Positions 1-9,237 of a stretch of DNA of 64,000 nucleotides are shown piece by piece. The DNA lies in contig NZ_SJRX01000001.1 of the NCBI RefSeq assembly GCF_004352845.1, positions 496,001 to 560,000 on the forward strand. The letters run 5' to 3'. Source of the DNA: Luteimonas terricola. Lineage in GTDB: Bacteria; Pseudomonadota; Gammaproteobacteria; Xanthomonadales; Xanthomonadaceae. Each line of letters starts with the position of its first letter. Positions within the stretch are counted from its first letter, which is position 1. A program made the position numbers and the translations under genes. The notes under the pieces are model-generated. The model was given only the letters and a program-made list of their open reading frames with translations. It was not told where the DNA came from and ran no database searches.

Positions 1-7
1 TTGTTGA

Positions 8-379
8 TCATGGTTCCTCGCGCTTGAGCAGCGATTTCAGGCCGGCAAAGGGATTGGACGTGGCCGAAACAGGCTTGTCTTCGGCGGCCAGTGCGCTGAC
101 CCCGGTGTGGTCGAGCTGGCGCGAGTGCTCGTTGTCGTGGCAGTACACGCACAGCAGTTCCCAGTTGCTGCCGTCGGCCGGATTGTCCGAGTGGTTGTGG
201 TTGCGGTGGTGCACCGTCAGCTCCTGCAGGTTGGCGCGGGTGAACTCGCGCGCGCAGCGGCCGCAGATCCACGGATACATCTTCAGCGCGCGCTCGCGGT
301 AGCCCTGGTCGCGCTGCCCGGCGCTGCGCCGGGCCTCGGCGACGATGCGGTCGAGCTTGGCGTTGTCTGGCGTGGACAT
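8..379 (-). CDS. yajD: YajD-family HNH nuclease
   Basis: A 123-residue HNH-type endonuclease of the YajD family, presumably cytoplasmic and DNA-directed; its physiological role in this family is unclear. The zinc-binding CGRC pair (about residues 39-42), the VHHRNHNH segment and the CVYCHDNEH segment form the HNH module. The start MSTPDNAK at 379 was preferred over a longer frame to 469 because the family begins near here and is about 115 residues long. It lies downstream of a strong hairpin that terminates the subtilase gene, so it probably has its own promoter. Family recognition is firm, substrate unknown. Confidence 0.85.
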   Translation of the reverse strand: MSTPDNAKLDRIVAEARRSAGQRDQGYRERALKMYPWICGRCAREFTRANLQELTVHHRNHNHSDNPADGSNWELLCVYCHDNEHSRQLDHTGVSALAAEDKPVSATSNPFAGLKSLLKREEP

Positions 380-473
380 GGCGATCGGGTCAGGTGGGAG
401 CGGCGCGGGAAGGGTAGCACCGGCAGCACGTTCGCCCCGCAGTGGAGTCCGGGAGCGGGTGCCGATCATTCAA

Positions 474-509
474 AGAACAACGGCCCGGTGCGAGCCGGGC
501 CGTTGTTCT
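474..509 (-). terminator. Hairpin terminator after the subtilase gene
   Basis: A perfect 15-bp inverted repeat (474-488 with 495-509) around a 6-nt loop sits 25 nt past the subtilase stop codon. On the minus strand a short T-rich stretch follows. It fits an intrinsic terminator for the subtilase transcript. Confidence 0.8.
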
Positions 510-533
510 GCTGCGGACGCGTCGCGCGGACGC

Positions 534-3032
534 TCAGTCCTCCGCGCTCTGGTAGCGCACCAGGTAGCGACTGGCGGCAACGGCATAGGCCGCGCGGGTC
601 ACGCCCTTGGTCGGATCGAAGTACGCCTGCAGGGTCGGCTCCAGGTCGAACGGTCCCTGCTTGACCACGAAGCGGGCGTTGATCAGGCCAAGGTCGAGCG
701 CCAGCTGCACGTAGCCGCGCAACGTCGCGGGGATCGACGCGGCATCCTCGACCGGGATGCGCTGGCCAAGGTAGAACGCGGTCAGTTCGCCGCTGAACCC
801 ACGCGCTTCCTCCTGCAACGCCAGGCTCTGCACCAGCGAATAGGCCAGGCTGACCCGGCTGACGTTGTCGTCGGGCCGGAACTTGCCGTTGAGCACGCCC
901 ATCACGCCGGCCTGCGACTGGCCCAGGTCGCGCAGCGCGCCACCGGTGGCGACCGCCGACTCGGCGAACGGATACGCCGGGTCGTCGACGCTCAGGTCGG
1001 TGAAGCTCGGCTTGCGATCCAGTGGCAGCTGCTGGCGCACGCTGGCGCCCATCAGCAGGTACTGCGCCATCTCGCTGCGCTTGAGGAAGGCGTCAGGGCG
1101 GAAACGGCGGTCGGAGTCCCCGTCGACCAGGCGGTTGGCGACGGCGAACTCGATCGCCTGGCGGGCCGGGTGGGTGGCGACGTCATTCATGCCGGTGTAG
1201 CCGCCGCTGTTGAGGAAGCTGAGCTCGCCATTGACCGTGCCTGGCGCTGCATAGCCATTGGTGGCGCCAAGCGGGTCGACGTTCTGGCCGGACACCCCGC
1301 CGATGCCGCGCACGGTGACGGTCCAGGTGCCGACCTTGGCGGGGGCTCCGGCAACCACGGTGTCACCGATCAGCGGCAGGGAAATCGAGGAACCGTAGCG
1401 AATGCCGTCCGGATCGGTCAGCACGACGGCGATCGTGTTGGCATCGACGACGGCTCGTGCAGCGACGAAGGCCACTTCGGGACCGACCTCGAACGACTGG
1501 CTTTCGACCGTGCCGACCGGACTGAAGAAGATCGAGAACGGGATCGGGTCGCCGCCCGGGGCGAGCAACGCGTTGGCGTTGAACTCGCGCAGGCCGTTGA
1601 CGGTCGCGCCGAAGTCGTTGCGCATGTCGGCCGACTCCGCGACCGCGGCGTAGGCGTTGAGGTGGCCCATGCCGGCCTCCCACGGCAGGCGACCGGTCAT
1701 GTTGGTGGCGGTGCGCTCGAGGATCTCCTTGACCTGCGCCGGGGTGAGGTTCGGGTTGGCCTCCAGCATCAGCGCGACCACGCCGGCGACGTGCGGGGTG
1801 GCCATCGAGGTACCGCTCATGTGGGTGTAGAACGGCAGGTGCGCGGCGTCGAGGTGCTCGGCGTCGTAGTCGGCCGCGAGCTGCGGCAGCACGCCGGTCA
1901 GGGTTCGGGTGGAGACGATGTCGACGCCGGTGGCGACCACGGTCGGCTCGTTGATGTAGGTCCACTCGCGGCCGTCGGGCATGGTGAACTGGCCGATCTC
2001 GCCGCGCTTGCCGCGCGAGGAGAAGCCGGTGAGCACGCCGTCCTTCTCGCCGGCGCCGACCGAGACCACCCACGGAGCCTGCGCGTACGGATTGTGGGTG
2101 TCCTCGCCGGAGCCGTCGTTGCCGGCGGCGAACACGCTGACGATGCCGCGCTTGTACAGCTCGTAGGTGGCGACGTTGACCGGGTTGAGCGGTGCGAACT
2201 TGCCGGAGCTGCCCCAGGAGTTGCTGGTGACGCGGATCGGGTGGTCGTAGCTGAACTGGTTGGTGGCGGCGTAGTCGAGCCCGCCCACCGCATCGAGGAT
2301 GAACAGCACGGCGCCCGAGCCGTAGCCGACCAGGTCCGCGCCCGGCGCGGCACCACGGTACAGGCCGTTGGACTTGGCGCCGGTGCCGCCGATGGTGCCG
2401 GCGCAATGGGTGCCGTGGCCCGAACCCCAGTCGGTGTTGGCGACGCCTTCGGTGTAGGTGATCGGCAACAGCGTGTCGTACGCCGCCAGGTTGGTCACGC
2501 CCTGGGTGTTCTGCACCAGGTGGGCGCCGAACTTGATGTCGTCGTGGGTACCGTCGACACCGGAATCGTTGACCAGCACGGTCACGCCGGCACCGCTGAA
2601 GGGAATCGCGCGGTTGTAGTCGGCCGGGTTCTGCACGGCACGCTCGGCGCCGGATATCTGGCGTGCCTCCTTGTTGAAATACTGCAGCGGCGCGTTGAAG
2701 TAGATCGAGGCGACGTCATCGCGCTGGGCCAGCGCGCGGATCTCGGCCGGGGTGGCGAGCGCGCCGGCGATCGGCAGCGTGCGCATCAGCATGCCCTGGT
2801 CGATGCCGAGCGACTTGAGCGCGGCGACCTGGCCGGCCGTGACCGGACCGGACTGCTCGTAGCTGACCACGATCTGCAACTGATCGGTCGGCAGCGCATT
2901 CTGCATACGCGAGATCAGTTCCGGGTCGAGTTGGGCGTCGGCGAGTGCGACGCCGCTGGCGAGCAGGCCGGCGGCGATGGAGCAGATTCGGAAAGTGCGA
3001 CGCTGAATGGGGGATCTGGTTCTGGAAGGCAT
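534..3032 (-). CDS. Secreted S8 subtilisin-like protease with C-terminal SLH-like repeats
   Basis: An 832-residue exported serine protease. Residues 1-32 form a Sec signal peptide (MPSRTRSPIQRR then a hydrophobic stretch ending ALADA). A propeptide-like region follows, then the S8 domain with the triad Asp156 (VNDSGVDG), His206 (GHGTHCAG) and Ser409 (GTSMATPH). The last 180 residues contain three S-layer-homology-like segments (FRPDAFLKRSEMA, FRPDDNVSRVSLA, GVTRAAYAVAASRYL). Start at 3032 is set by GGAG eight bases upstream; the longer frame to 3170 lacks one. SLH modules bind cell-wall polymers in Gram-positives, so their role here may be surface retention (inference). Monocistronic, with a hairpin terminator downstream. 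Confidence 0.9.
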   Translation of the reverse strand: MPSRTRSPIQRRTFRICSIAAGLLASGVALADAQLDPELISRMQNALPTDQLQIVVSYEQSGPVTAGQVAALKSLGIDQGMLMRTLPIAGALATPAEIRALAQRDDVASIYFNAPLQYFNKEARQISGAERAVQNPADYNRAIPFSGAGVTVLVNDSGVDGTHDDIKFGAHLVQNTQGVTNLAAYDTLLPITYTEGVANTDWGSGHGTHCAGTIGGTGAKSNGLYRGAAPGADLVGYGSGAVLFILDAVGGLDYAATNQFSYDHPIRVTSNSWGSSGKFAPLNPVNVATYELYKRGIVSVFAAGNDGSGEDTHNPYAQAPWVVSVGAGEKDGVLTGFSSRGKRGEIGQFTMPDGREWTYINEPTVVATGVDIVSTRTLTGVLPQLAADYDAEHLDAAHLPFYTHMSGTSMATPHVAGVVALMLEANPNLTPAQVKEILERTATNMTGRLPWEAGMGHLNAYAAVAESADMRNDFGATVNGLREFNANALLAPGGDPIPFSIFFSPVGTVESQSFEVGPEVAFVAARAVVDANTIAVVLTDPDGIRYGSSISLPLIGDTVVAGAPAKVGTWTVTVRGIGGVSGQNVDPLGATNGYAAPGTVNGELSFLNSGGYTGMNDVATHPARQAIEFAVANRLVDGDSDRRFRPDAFLKRSEMAQYLLMGASVRQQLPLDRKPSFTDLSVDDPAYPFAESAVATGGALRDLGQSQAGVMGVLNGKFRPDDNVSRVSLAYSLVQSLALQEEARGFSGELTAFYLGQRIPVEDAASIPATLRGYVQLALDLGLINARFVVKQGPFDLEPTLQAYFDPTKGVTRAAYAVAASRYLVRYQSAED

Positions 3033-3244
3033 GGAGGACTCCGGATAAATCGCCGCAGGCTTGGGGCGAACCCGAGTATTCGCGGCGTTTCGCCCAGCGG
3101 CCCATCCGGAATTGCCCCCAACCGCACTGGGGAAAATCACCCAGCAGGCGAGCGGATGGGTCAGCGCCACGCGCCTGAGTGATTTCCCCTAGAGACTCGG
3201 GTCACGGAATCAGGCTAGGGTAGGCAGGCTGATGCCGTGGAGTA

Positions 3245-4096
3245 ATGATGATGTCGAGGTTCCCGTTGGTTTCAAGACTGCTCGCCGTGGCGGCACTGCT
3301 GTTCGGCAGCGGCCAGGTTGCGGCGCAATCGATCGCGGTCCCGGTGCAGGTCGACGTCAGCGGCAACACCGCGGTTGTCCAGATCGGCAGCGGCAGCCAG
3401 CCGTTGGCGGAGCTCATCCTCACGTTCGATGATGCCAGCGGGCTCAGCGCATCCAGCCTCGGCGTCAGCGCGCAATTGGTGAATATCAACGACCCCACGC
3501 TGCTCACCCGGCTGCCCGGCCAGACCCTGACCCCGCTCGACCCGGCCCTGCCGCTCATGATCACGGTGGAGCCGCCGGCCCTGGGCGGGCTCAGCTTCAA
3601 CCGCACGGTGCGGGCCGAAGTCCACACCCATGCCCTGCCCTACACCGCGGGCAGTTCGCTGCGGTTGCTGAAGGCACCGTTGAATGGCGCATTCCGCGAC
3701 ATCACCGATGAAATCGCGCCGGGCAGCGTGCGTGCGCGTGGCACCACCGGAGGTTTTTCGCAGTTCCTGGTGGTGACCGACCTGCGTGAGACCGGCGTGG
3801 TGCTGGACCAGAAGTTCTCGTGGTTGCGCGCGCGGATCGCCGCCCTCCCCTCGAGCGAACAAGCGGCCTTCGATGCGTACCTCGATGCAGCGGAGTCCGC
3901 CGTCGCCAGCGGCGATCACGCCGGCGCGATCGGCGCGCTGGACGAGATCCGTGCGCGCGCCTCGGCCCGCGCCGGGCTTGCCCTGACCCAGCAATGGCGG
4001 GCCACCCGGGATGTAGAAAACCAGGCCGGCGAGATCATCGCCGGTGCCGCGACACTCAGGTACAGCGTCGCCTACCTGCGCGACTACGGGCGGTAG
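3245..4096 (+). CDS. Secreted protein of unknown function
   Basis: A 283-residue protein with a clear signal peptide (hydrophobic LLAVAALLFGSGQVAAQ, cleavage near residue 28). The mature N-terminal half looks beta-rich, with alternating hydrophobic residues and few charges; the C-terminal third (about 185-283) is helical and Ala/Glu-rich. No catalytic motif was recognised. Three tandem ATGs at 3245-3253 make the start ambiguous; the third has the best distance to the upstream GGAG. It diverges from the subtilase, and a shared envelope role is only a guess. Confidence 0.7.
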   Translation: MMMSRFPLVSRLLAVAALLFGSGQVAAQSIAVPVQVDVSGNTAVVQIGSGSQPLAELILTFDDASGLSASSLGVSAQLVNINDPTLLTRLPGQTLTPLDPALPLMITVEPPALGGLSFNRTVRAEVHTHALPYTAGSSLRLLKAPLNGAFRDITDEIAPGSVRARGTTGGFSQFLVVTDLRETGVVLDQKFSWLRARIAALPSSEQAAFDAYLDAAESAVASGDHAGAIGALDEIRARASARAGLALTQQWRATRDVENQAGEIIAGAATLRYSVAYLRDYGR

Positions 4097-4184
4097 CCGC
4101 GACGCCCGCGGCGGCGGGCCGGCCCTTCCCCGGCGGCGTTTCGACCCGCCGTCCAGTCCCGCGATACCGCGCTAAGATGCCTGG

Positions 4185-5120
4185 ATGCAGGCACGACTGA
4201 TCGCCTACCCGCCCGATGACGCCGCCATCATCCGCCTGGTCCGACCCGGCCAGGCGCTGCGGATCGGTCGCGTGGGCGAGGACTGTCCGGCGGGGCAACT
4301 CGTCCTGCACCACCCGTCGGTGTCGCGCGCGCATGCCGAGCTGCATGGCGACGGGGGCCATTGGCGGCTGCTCGACCTCGGCAGCAAGAACGGCAGCCAC
4401 GTCGATGGCGTCGCGATCAGCGATACCCGGCTGGATCGCGGCTGCTGGCTGCGTTTCGGCGACGTCCACTGCGAGTTCGCCCTGCTCACCGCAGCCGAGG
4501 CCGAAGCGGCCGAACACGACCGCCGTGTCCGCCGCCACGCCGCCACCGCACACACCACCCGCATCGAGCAACTCACCCGCTTCGGCGATTTGCTCGACGC
4601 CAGCCTGGATGCCGTGCTGGGGCTGGCGCATTGCGAACGCGGCTTCGTGCTGATCGACGACGGCGCCGACTTCGTGGTGAGTGCGAGCCAGTCGCTGGCA
4701 CCCGCGGCGCTGGCGGGCCGCTCATTCTCCGGCAGCGTCGGCGCCGTGCGACGTGCGATGGACCAGCGACGCATCGTGGTCGTCAACGATATCGGCCGCG
4801 AGGCCTGGCTGGCGAACCGCGAGTCGGTGGTTGCCGCCGGACTCAGCGCGCTGGTGTGCGTGCCATTGATGGATGAGGATCGCGTGCTCGGCGCGATCTA
4901 CGCCGACCGCGTCGCGCCCGGGCCGGCGATCAGCACGCTCGACCTGGAGCTGCTGCAGGCCTTCGCCGAGAACGCCGCGGTATGGATCTCGGCACGCCGC
5001 ACCAGCGAACAACTCGAACTCCAGTCCGACATGCCGGACCGGCGGCATGCCGAGCGGGACGACGCCGGCTGGAGCCGGATCATCGCCGCGCACCGTCAAT
5101 CGAGCGACCAGGACGCATGA
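4185..5120 (+). CDS. FHA-GAF domain protein
   Basis: A 311-residue cytoplasmic signalling protein. Residues 1-105 form a forkhead-associated domain with the phosphothreonine-binding signature (IGR, then SVSRAHAEL, then DLGSKNGSHVDG). Residues about 125-270 form a GAF-type sensor domain containing VCVPLMDEDRVLGAIYADR. FHA domains bind Thr-phosphorylated partners, so the likely partner is the Ser/Thr kinase encoded next, whose start overlaps this stop codon as ATGA. Translational coupling and domain logic together support a kinase-linked adaptor or sensor. The ligand of the GAF domain cannot be told from sequence. Confidence 0.88.
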   Translation: MQARLIAYPPDDAAIIRLVRPGQALRIGRVGEDCPAGQLVLHHPSVSRAHAELHGDGGHWRLLDLGSKNGSHVDGVAISDTRLDRGCWLRFGDVHCEFALLTAAEAEAAEHDRRVRRHAATAHTTRIEQLTRFGDLLDASLDAVLGLAHCERGFVLIDDGADFVVSASQSLAPAALAGRSFSGSVGAVRRAMDQRRIVVVNDIGREAWLANRESVVAAGLSALVCVPLMDEDRVLGAIYADRVAPGPAISTLDLELLQAFAENAAVWISARRTSEQLELQSDMPDRRHAERDDAGWSRIIAAHRQSSDQDA

Positions 5121-8100
5121 CCCTTCCAGGCGGCAACTCCGACCCGCCTGGCGGCGACGAGGCGGCCAGCAACGCCACCGCCACCGGCGTCTACGCCCAG
5201 GTCGACCTTGCTCCGGGAACCGTACTGGCCGACCGCTTCCGGCTCGAGTCGATCCTCGGCATCGGTGGCATGGGCGTGGTCTATCGCGCCACCGACCTGA
5301 CCCTCGACGTGCCGGTCGCGCTGAAGCTGCTGCGCCCGGAACTGGCGCAGCGCGCCGACGCGTTCGAACGGTTCCGCGGCGAACTGCTGCTGGCGCGGCA
5401 GGTCTCGCATCCGCACGTGGTGCGGATCCACGACCTCGCCCGGCACGGCCAGCACTGGCTGATCAGCATGGACTTCGTCGATGGGACTTCGCTGGACCAT
5501 CGGATCGACAAGCAGGGGCCGCTCGCGCTGGAGGAGGCCCTGCAGCTGACGCGCCAGCTCGCCGAAGGCCTTGCCGCCGCGCACGCCAAGGGCGTGGTGC
5601 ATCGCGACCTGAAGCCGGCCAACGTACTGCTCGATGCGCAGGACAATGCCTACATCAGCGATTTCGGCGTGGCCCGCTCGCTAATCACCAGCGGCCTGAC
5701 CCAGTCGGGCACGGTGGTCGGCACCCCGGATTACCTTTCGCCCGAGCAGGCCCGCGGCGACCCGGTCGATGCGCGCAGCGACCTCTACGCGCTCGGCCTG
5801 ATCCTGTACGAGATGCTGGCCGGCAAACCGCCGTTCGGCGGCGGCACCATGGCCGAGGTGCTGGCGCAACGCATCGTGAGCACCCCGCAACCGATCAATC
5901 GGCACCGGCCCGAGGTGCCGGCGTGGGTTGCGCGCCTGCTCGACAAGCTGTTGCGCCCGCAGCCGGCGCACCGCTTCCAGAACGCGGCCGAGGTCGTGCG
6001 CGCGATCGACACGCGCGAAGTACCGCGCGAACTCCGGCTGTCCCGCGGGATCGGCTGGGGGCTGGCGGCGACGCTCGCGCTCGCGATCGGCGTGGGCGGA
6101 TGGTGGTGGCAGCACGAGCCCTCACCGGCTGTCGCCGCCTCGCCGCCGTTGCAACGCCTGCTTGTATTGCCGATCGGGCATGCCGGCGATGGCCGCTCGC
6201 CGGAAGACACGCCCGCAGCGGAACTGGCGGGCCTGAGTGCGCACCTGCGCGATGCGCTCGCGGCGATCCCCGGCCTCGCCGTGGTCGATGGCGAACGCAC
6301 CCGGCAGGCCCTGCGCCAACTCGACCCGGCTGGCGCCGCAAGGGCGGACATCGCCGGCTTGCGCACCACCGCCGCCGCGCAGCGGGTGCTGCAACCCGCG
6401 CTGGAAACCGAGGACGGCCGCTGGCGCCTGCGCGCGCAACTGCATTCGGGAACCGACGCGTCCCTGGCCATTGATGGGCCGGCCGCCGACGGCCCCGCCG
6501 CCGCGCTGCGCGCGTGGGCCGACCAGGCCAGCACGCGGCAGGCGCTCGGCCTGCGCGACGACGCTGCCATCCGCTTGACCCTGCCCACCGGGTCCGAAGC
6601 ACTGGATGCCCATGGCGCCGGCCTGCTCGCGCGCCAGGGCGGCAAGCTCGACGAAGCGCTGGAGAAGCTGCGCGCCGCCACCCTGTCCGCCCCGGCCTAT
6701 GCCGCCGCGTGGCTGGCGCAGGCCGAGACCGCGCTGGCGATCGGTGAGCTCGATACCGCGTTCGACGCCATCGAGCACGGCCAGCGGGCCGCGACCGACG
6801 CGCCCGCCAGGCTGCGCGGGCGCCTCGCCGCCGAGCTCGCGCTGCTTGAAGGCAACCCGACCGCCGCCGTCGCCGAGTGGCGCGCGCTGCTCGCGGCAAC
6901 CCCGGACGACACCTTCGCCGAACTGCAACTGGCGCGCGCGCAGGGCGCCGGCGGCGACTTCGGCGCCGCCGTCGAAGGCCTGCAGACCCTGGTCCAACGC
7001 GATGCGAATGACCCGCGCGCCTGGTTCGAGCTTGGAAAGTTCACCCTGCTCAGCGGCGACGCCCAGCGCGCGGTCGACGACCACCTCGTGCGCGCACTGG
7101 TGCTCTACAAACGCAGCCGCGATGCCTATGGCGAGGCCGAAACCGTCAATGCGCTCGGCATCGGCTACGCCCGCCTCGGCCAGACCGCCGACGCCATCGA
7201 GCAGTACCGCAAGGCCGTCGACCTGCGCCGCGCCGTCGGCAATCGCCGCGGCGTGGCGACCAGCCTGCGCAACCTCGCCAACGTGCTGGCGCTGACCGGG
7301 CAGTTCGACGAAGCCGCCGGCTACCTCGAGCAGGCCCGCGCGCTGCATGCCGAACTCGGTGACCAGGAAGGCCTGGCCGCCACCGAGAACGAGCTGGGCC
7401 TGCTGGCCGAGGAACGCGGCGACTACCGCGGCGCACTCGAAGCCTACCGCCGCGCGCTGCAGATCTGGCAGCGTGCCGGCGACGCCCACGGCAGCGCCCA
7501 GGCGCACAACAACATCGGCTTCGCGCATTACCAGCTTGGCGCCTACAACGACGCCCAGGTGTACTGGCAACAGGCTGCCGATGCCTACACCGGACTTGGA
7601 TCGCTGACCGGCCAGATCCGCACCGAGCAGAACCTCGGCCTGCTCGCCACCGCCCGCGGCGATTGGGACGACGCACGACGCCGGTTGACCCGATCGCTGA
7701 CCAACGCCGAGCAACAGCAGATGCCGGAGGAGGCCGCGGTCAGCCGCCGCAACCTGGCCGAGCTCGAACTGCTGCAGGGCCACCTGGCCGCGGCGATCGA
7801 CCAGACCCACAAGGCCGAGACGCTGTTCCGCCAGCGCGAGGACCAGCGCGGCGTCGCCGATGCCGTCCTGCTCCGCACGCAGGCGTTGCTGGCGTCCCAC
7901 GCCGATGCCGGGGCACGGGCGCTGCTCGACGCGTTGCAACCCACCCTCGCCCAGGCCTCGACCGAGCAGCGCGCGATCGCGCAGATGCTGCATGCGGAAC
8001 TCGCCACGCGCGCCGGCGACGCCGCGCAGGCCACCGCCATGCTGCGGCAGGCCCGGGAATGGGCGGCGAACTCCGGCGTGCGCCACCTGCAACTGCAGAT

Positions 8101-8482
8101 CGCGTTGCACGAGGCCCGCGCCGGCACCGTCGACGGCAAGGACCTCGACGCCGCCACCACGTCGCTCGGCCATGCCGGCCTGCGGCTGGGCTGGCTCGAA
8201 TGGGTCATCCGGCAGGCGCTCGACAACGGTGACCCGACGACTGCCCTCGCCGCCTACCGGGAGGCCCAGGGGCTGCTGCGCGGCGGCGATTTCCAGCACG
8301 CCTGGCAGATCCACCGGCTCGGCTCCGAGGCCCACGACGCCATTGGCAACACGGCCGAGGCCGGCCGCGCCCGCGCCCGTTCCCGAGATGCACGAACCTT
8401 GTTGCGCGAAGGACTGCCCGAGTCCCTGCGCGCCGGCTTCGACCTGTCCACGCAAGCCACCGGACAGGAACCGCCGCGGTGA
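5117..8482 (+). CDS. Transmembrane Ser/Thr protein kinase with TPR-rich extracytoplasmic region
   Basis: A 1121-residue PknB/HipA-unrelated eukaryotic-type kinase. The kinase domain (about residues 38-300) shows the Gly-rich loop GIGGMGVVY, Lys70 in VALKLL, catalytic Asp164 in HRDLKPAN, Asp182 in DFG and the TPDYLSPEQA activation segment. A single membrane helix lies at about 311-331. The rest is a long TPR superhelix (repeats from about residue 500, most regular around 680-850, such as GNRRGVATSLRNLANVLA). The start at 5117 overlaps the FHA gene; the longer upstream frame is antisense-free overlap only. The stop overlaps the histidine kinase start (GTGA). It probably phosphorylates the FHA protein or regulators in the same operon (inference). 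Confidence 0.92.
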   Translation: MTLPGGNSDPPGGDEAASNATATGVYAQVDLAPGTVLADRFRLESILGIGGMGVVYRATDLTLDVPVALKLLRPELAQRADAFERFRGELLLARQVSHPHVVRIHDLARHGQHWLISMDFVDGTSLDHRIDKQGPLALEEALQLTRQLAEGLAAAHAKGVVHRDLKPANVLLDAQDNAYISDFGVARSLITSGLTQSGTVVGTPDYLSPEQARGDPVDARSDLYALGLILYEMLAGKPPFGGGTMAEVLAQRIVSTPQPINRHRPEVPAWVARLLDKLLRPQPAHRFQNAAEVVRAIDTREVPRELRLSRGIGWGLAATLALAIGVGGWWWQHEPSPAVAASPPLQRLLVLPIGHAGDGRSPEDTPAAELAGLSAHLRDALAAIPGLAVVDGERTRQALRQLDPAGAARADIAGLRTTAAAQRVLQPALETEDGRWRLRAQLHSGTDASLAIDGPAADGPAAALRAWADQASTRQALGLRDDAAIRLTLPTGSEALDAHGAGLLARQGGKLDEALEKLRAATLSAPAYAAAWLAQAETALAIGELDTAFDAIEHGQRAATDAPARLRGRLAAELALLEGNPTAAVAEWRALLAATPDDTFAELQLARAQGAGGDFGAAVEGLQTLVQRDANDPRAWFELGKFTLLSGDAQRAVDDHLVRALVLYKRSRDAYGEAETVNALGIGYARLGQTADAIEQYRKAVDLRRAVGNRRGVATSLRNLANVLALTGQFDEAAGYLEQARALHAELGDQEGLAATENELGLLAEERGDYRGALEAYRRALQIWQRAGDAHGSAQAHNNIGFAHYQLGAYNDAQVYWQQAADAYTGLGSLTGQIRTEQNLGLLATARGDWDDARRRLTRSLTNAEQQQMPEEAAVSRRNLAELELLQGHLAAAIDQTHKAETLFRQREDQRGVADAVLLRTQALLASHADAGARALLDALQPTLAQASTEQRAIAQMLHAELATRAGDAAQATAMLRQAREWAANSGVRHLQLQIALHEARAGTVDGKDLDAATTSLGHAGLRLGWLEWVIRQALDNGDPTTALAAYREAQGLLRGGDFQHAWQIHRLGSEAHDAIGNTAEAGRARARSRDARTLLREGLPESLRAGFDLSTQATGQEPPR

Positions 8483-9216
8483 GCAGGCAGCCTCTCGACC
8501 AGGCCCTGTCGCTGCCGGCGATCCGCGAGCAGTACCAGCGCCTGCTGCAGCGGCTGGAAGCCAACGAGCGCGAGTTCCGCCGGCTCGGACGCTCGGTCCT
8601 GCGGGTGCAGGAAGACGAACGGCGCCGGCTCGCGCGCGAGCTGCATGACGGCATCGGCCAGAACCTCACCGCGCTCAAGCACCGCCTGGTCCAGTTCGGC
8701 GGCAACCTGCCGGCGGACCCGGCCCTGCGCGCCCAGCTGGAGGCCGCGATCGCCCTGTGCGGCGACACCCTCGACGACACCCGCGAACTGTCGCGCCTGC
8801 TGCGCCCGCCGATCCTCGACGACCTCGGCCTCGCGCCGGCGCTGCAATGGCTGGCGCGCAGCCAGGGCGAAGCCAGCCAGCTGTCGATCACCGTCGAGAT
8901 GGAACCGCTGCCGCCGCTCGACGACGATCTGCAGACGCTGCTGTTCCGGGTCGCCCAGGAAGCCCTCAACAATGTCGCCCGGCACGCGCGGGCCGAAAAC
9001 GTCCTGCTGCGCCTGGTCGTGCGTGGCGGCCAGTTGCAGCTCCAGGTGGTCGACGATGGCCGCGGTTGCGACCCCGGAACCGCCCTGCGCAGCGGCGGCA
9101 GCGGCCTCGGCGGCATGCGCGAGCGCCTGCGCCTGCACGGCGGCCGCCTCGACCTGCACTCCTCGCCGGGCAACGGCGCGCGCATCCGCGCGGTCATCCC
9201 GCTTGACGGCGATTGA
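8479..9216 (+). CDS. NarL-type sensor histidine kinase, soluble
   Basis: A 245-residue histidine kinase with no membrane segment. A short N-terminal coiled coil (about 15-50) leads into the HisKA_3 dimerisation box with His56 in ARELHDGIGQ, followed by the ATPase domain (DDGRGCDPG, SGLGGMRERL). It starts with GTG overlapping the kinase stop codon. Lacking its own sensor, it likely takes input from a partner protein such as the upstream kinase or the FHA-GAF protein (inference). Its cognate regulator follows after 21 nt. Confidence 0.92.
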   Translation: MSRQPLDQALSLPAIREQYQRLLQRLEANEREFRRLGRSVLRVQEDERRRLARELHDGIGQNLTALKHRLVQFGGNLPADPALRAQLEAAIALCGDTLDDTRELSRLLRPPILDDLGLAPALQWLARSQGEASQLSITVEMEPLPPLDDDLQTLLFRVAQEALNNVARHARAENVLLRLVVRGGQLQLQVVDDGRGCDPGTALRSGGSGLGGMRERLRLHGGRLDLHSSPGNGARIRAVIPLDGD

Positions 9217-9237
9217 TCGCTCGCGCACGTTAGTGCA

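Noticed and set aside
345-3182. Very long plus-strand open frame opposite the subtilase gene
   Set aside because: Antisense shadow of a high-GC gene: composition is Arg/Gly/Val-rich without domains, while the minus strand encodes a complete S8 protease.
6122-8455. 777-codon minus-strand open frame opposite the Ser/Thr kinase TPR region
   Set aside because: Shadow frame; no motif, no ribosome site, and the plus strand shows clear TPR coding.
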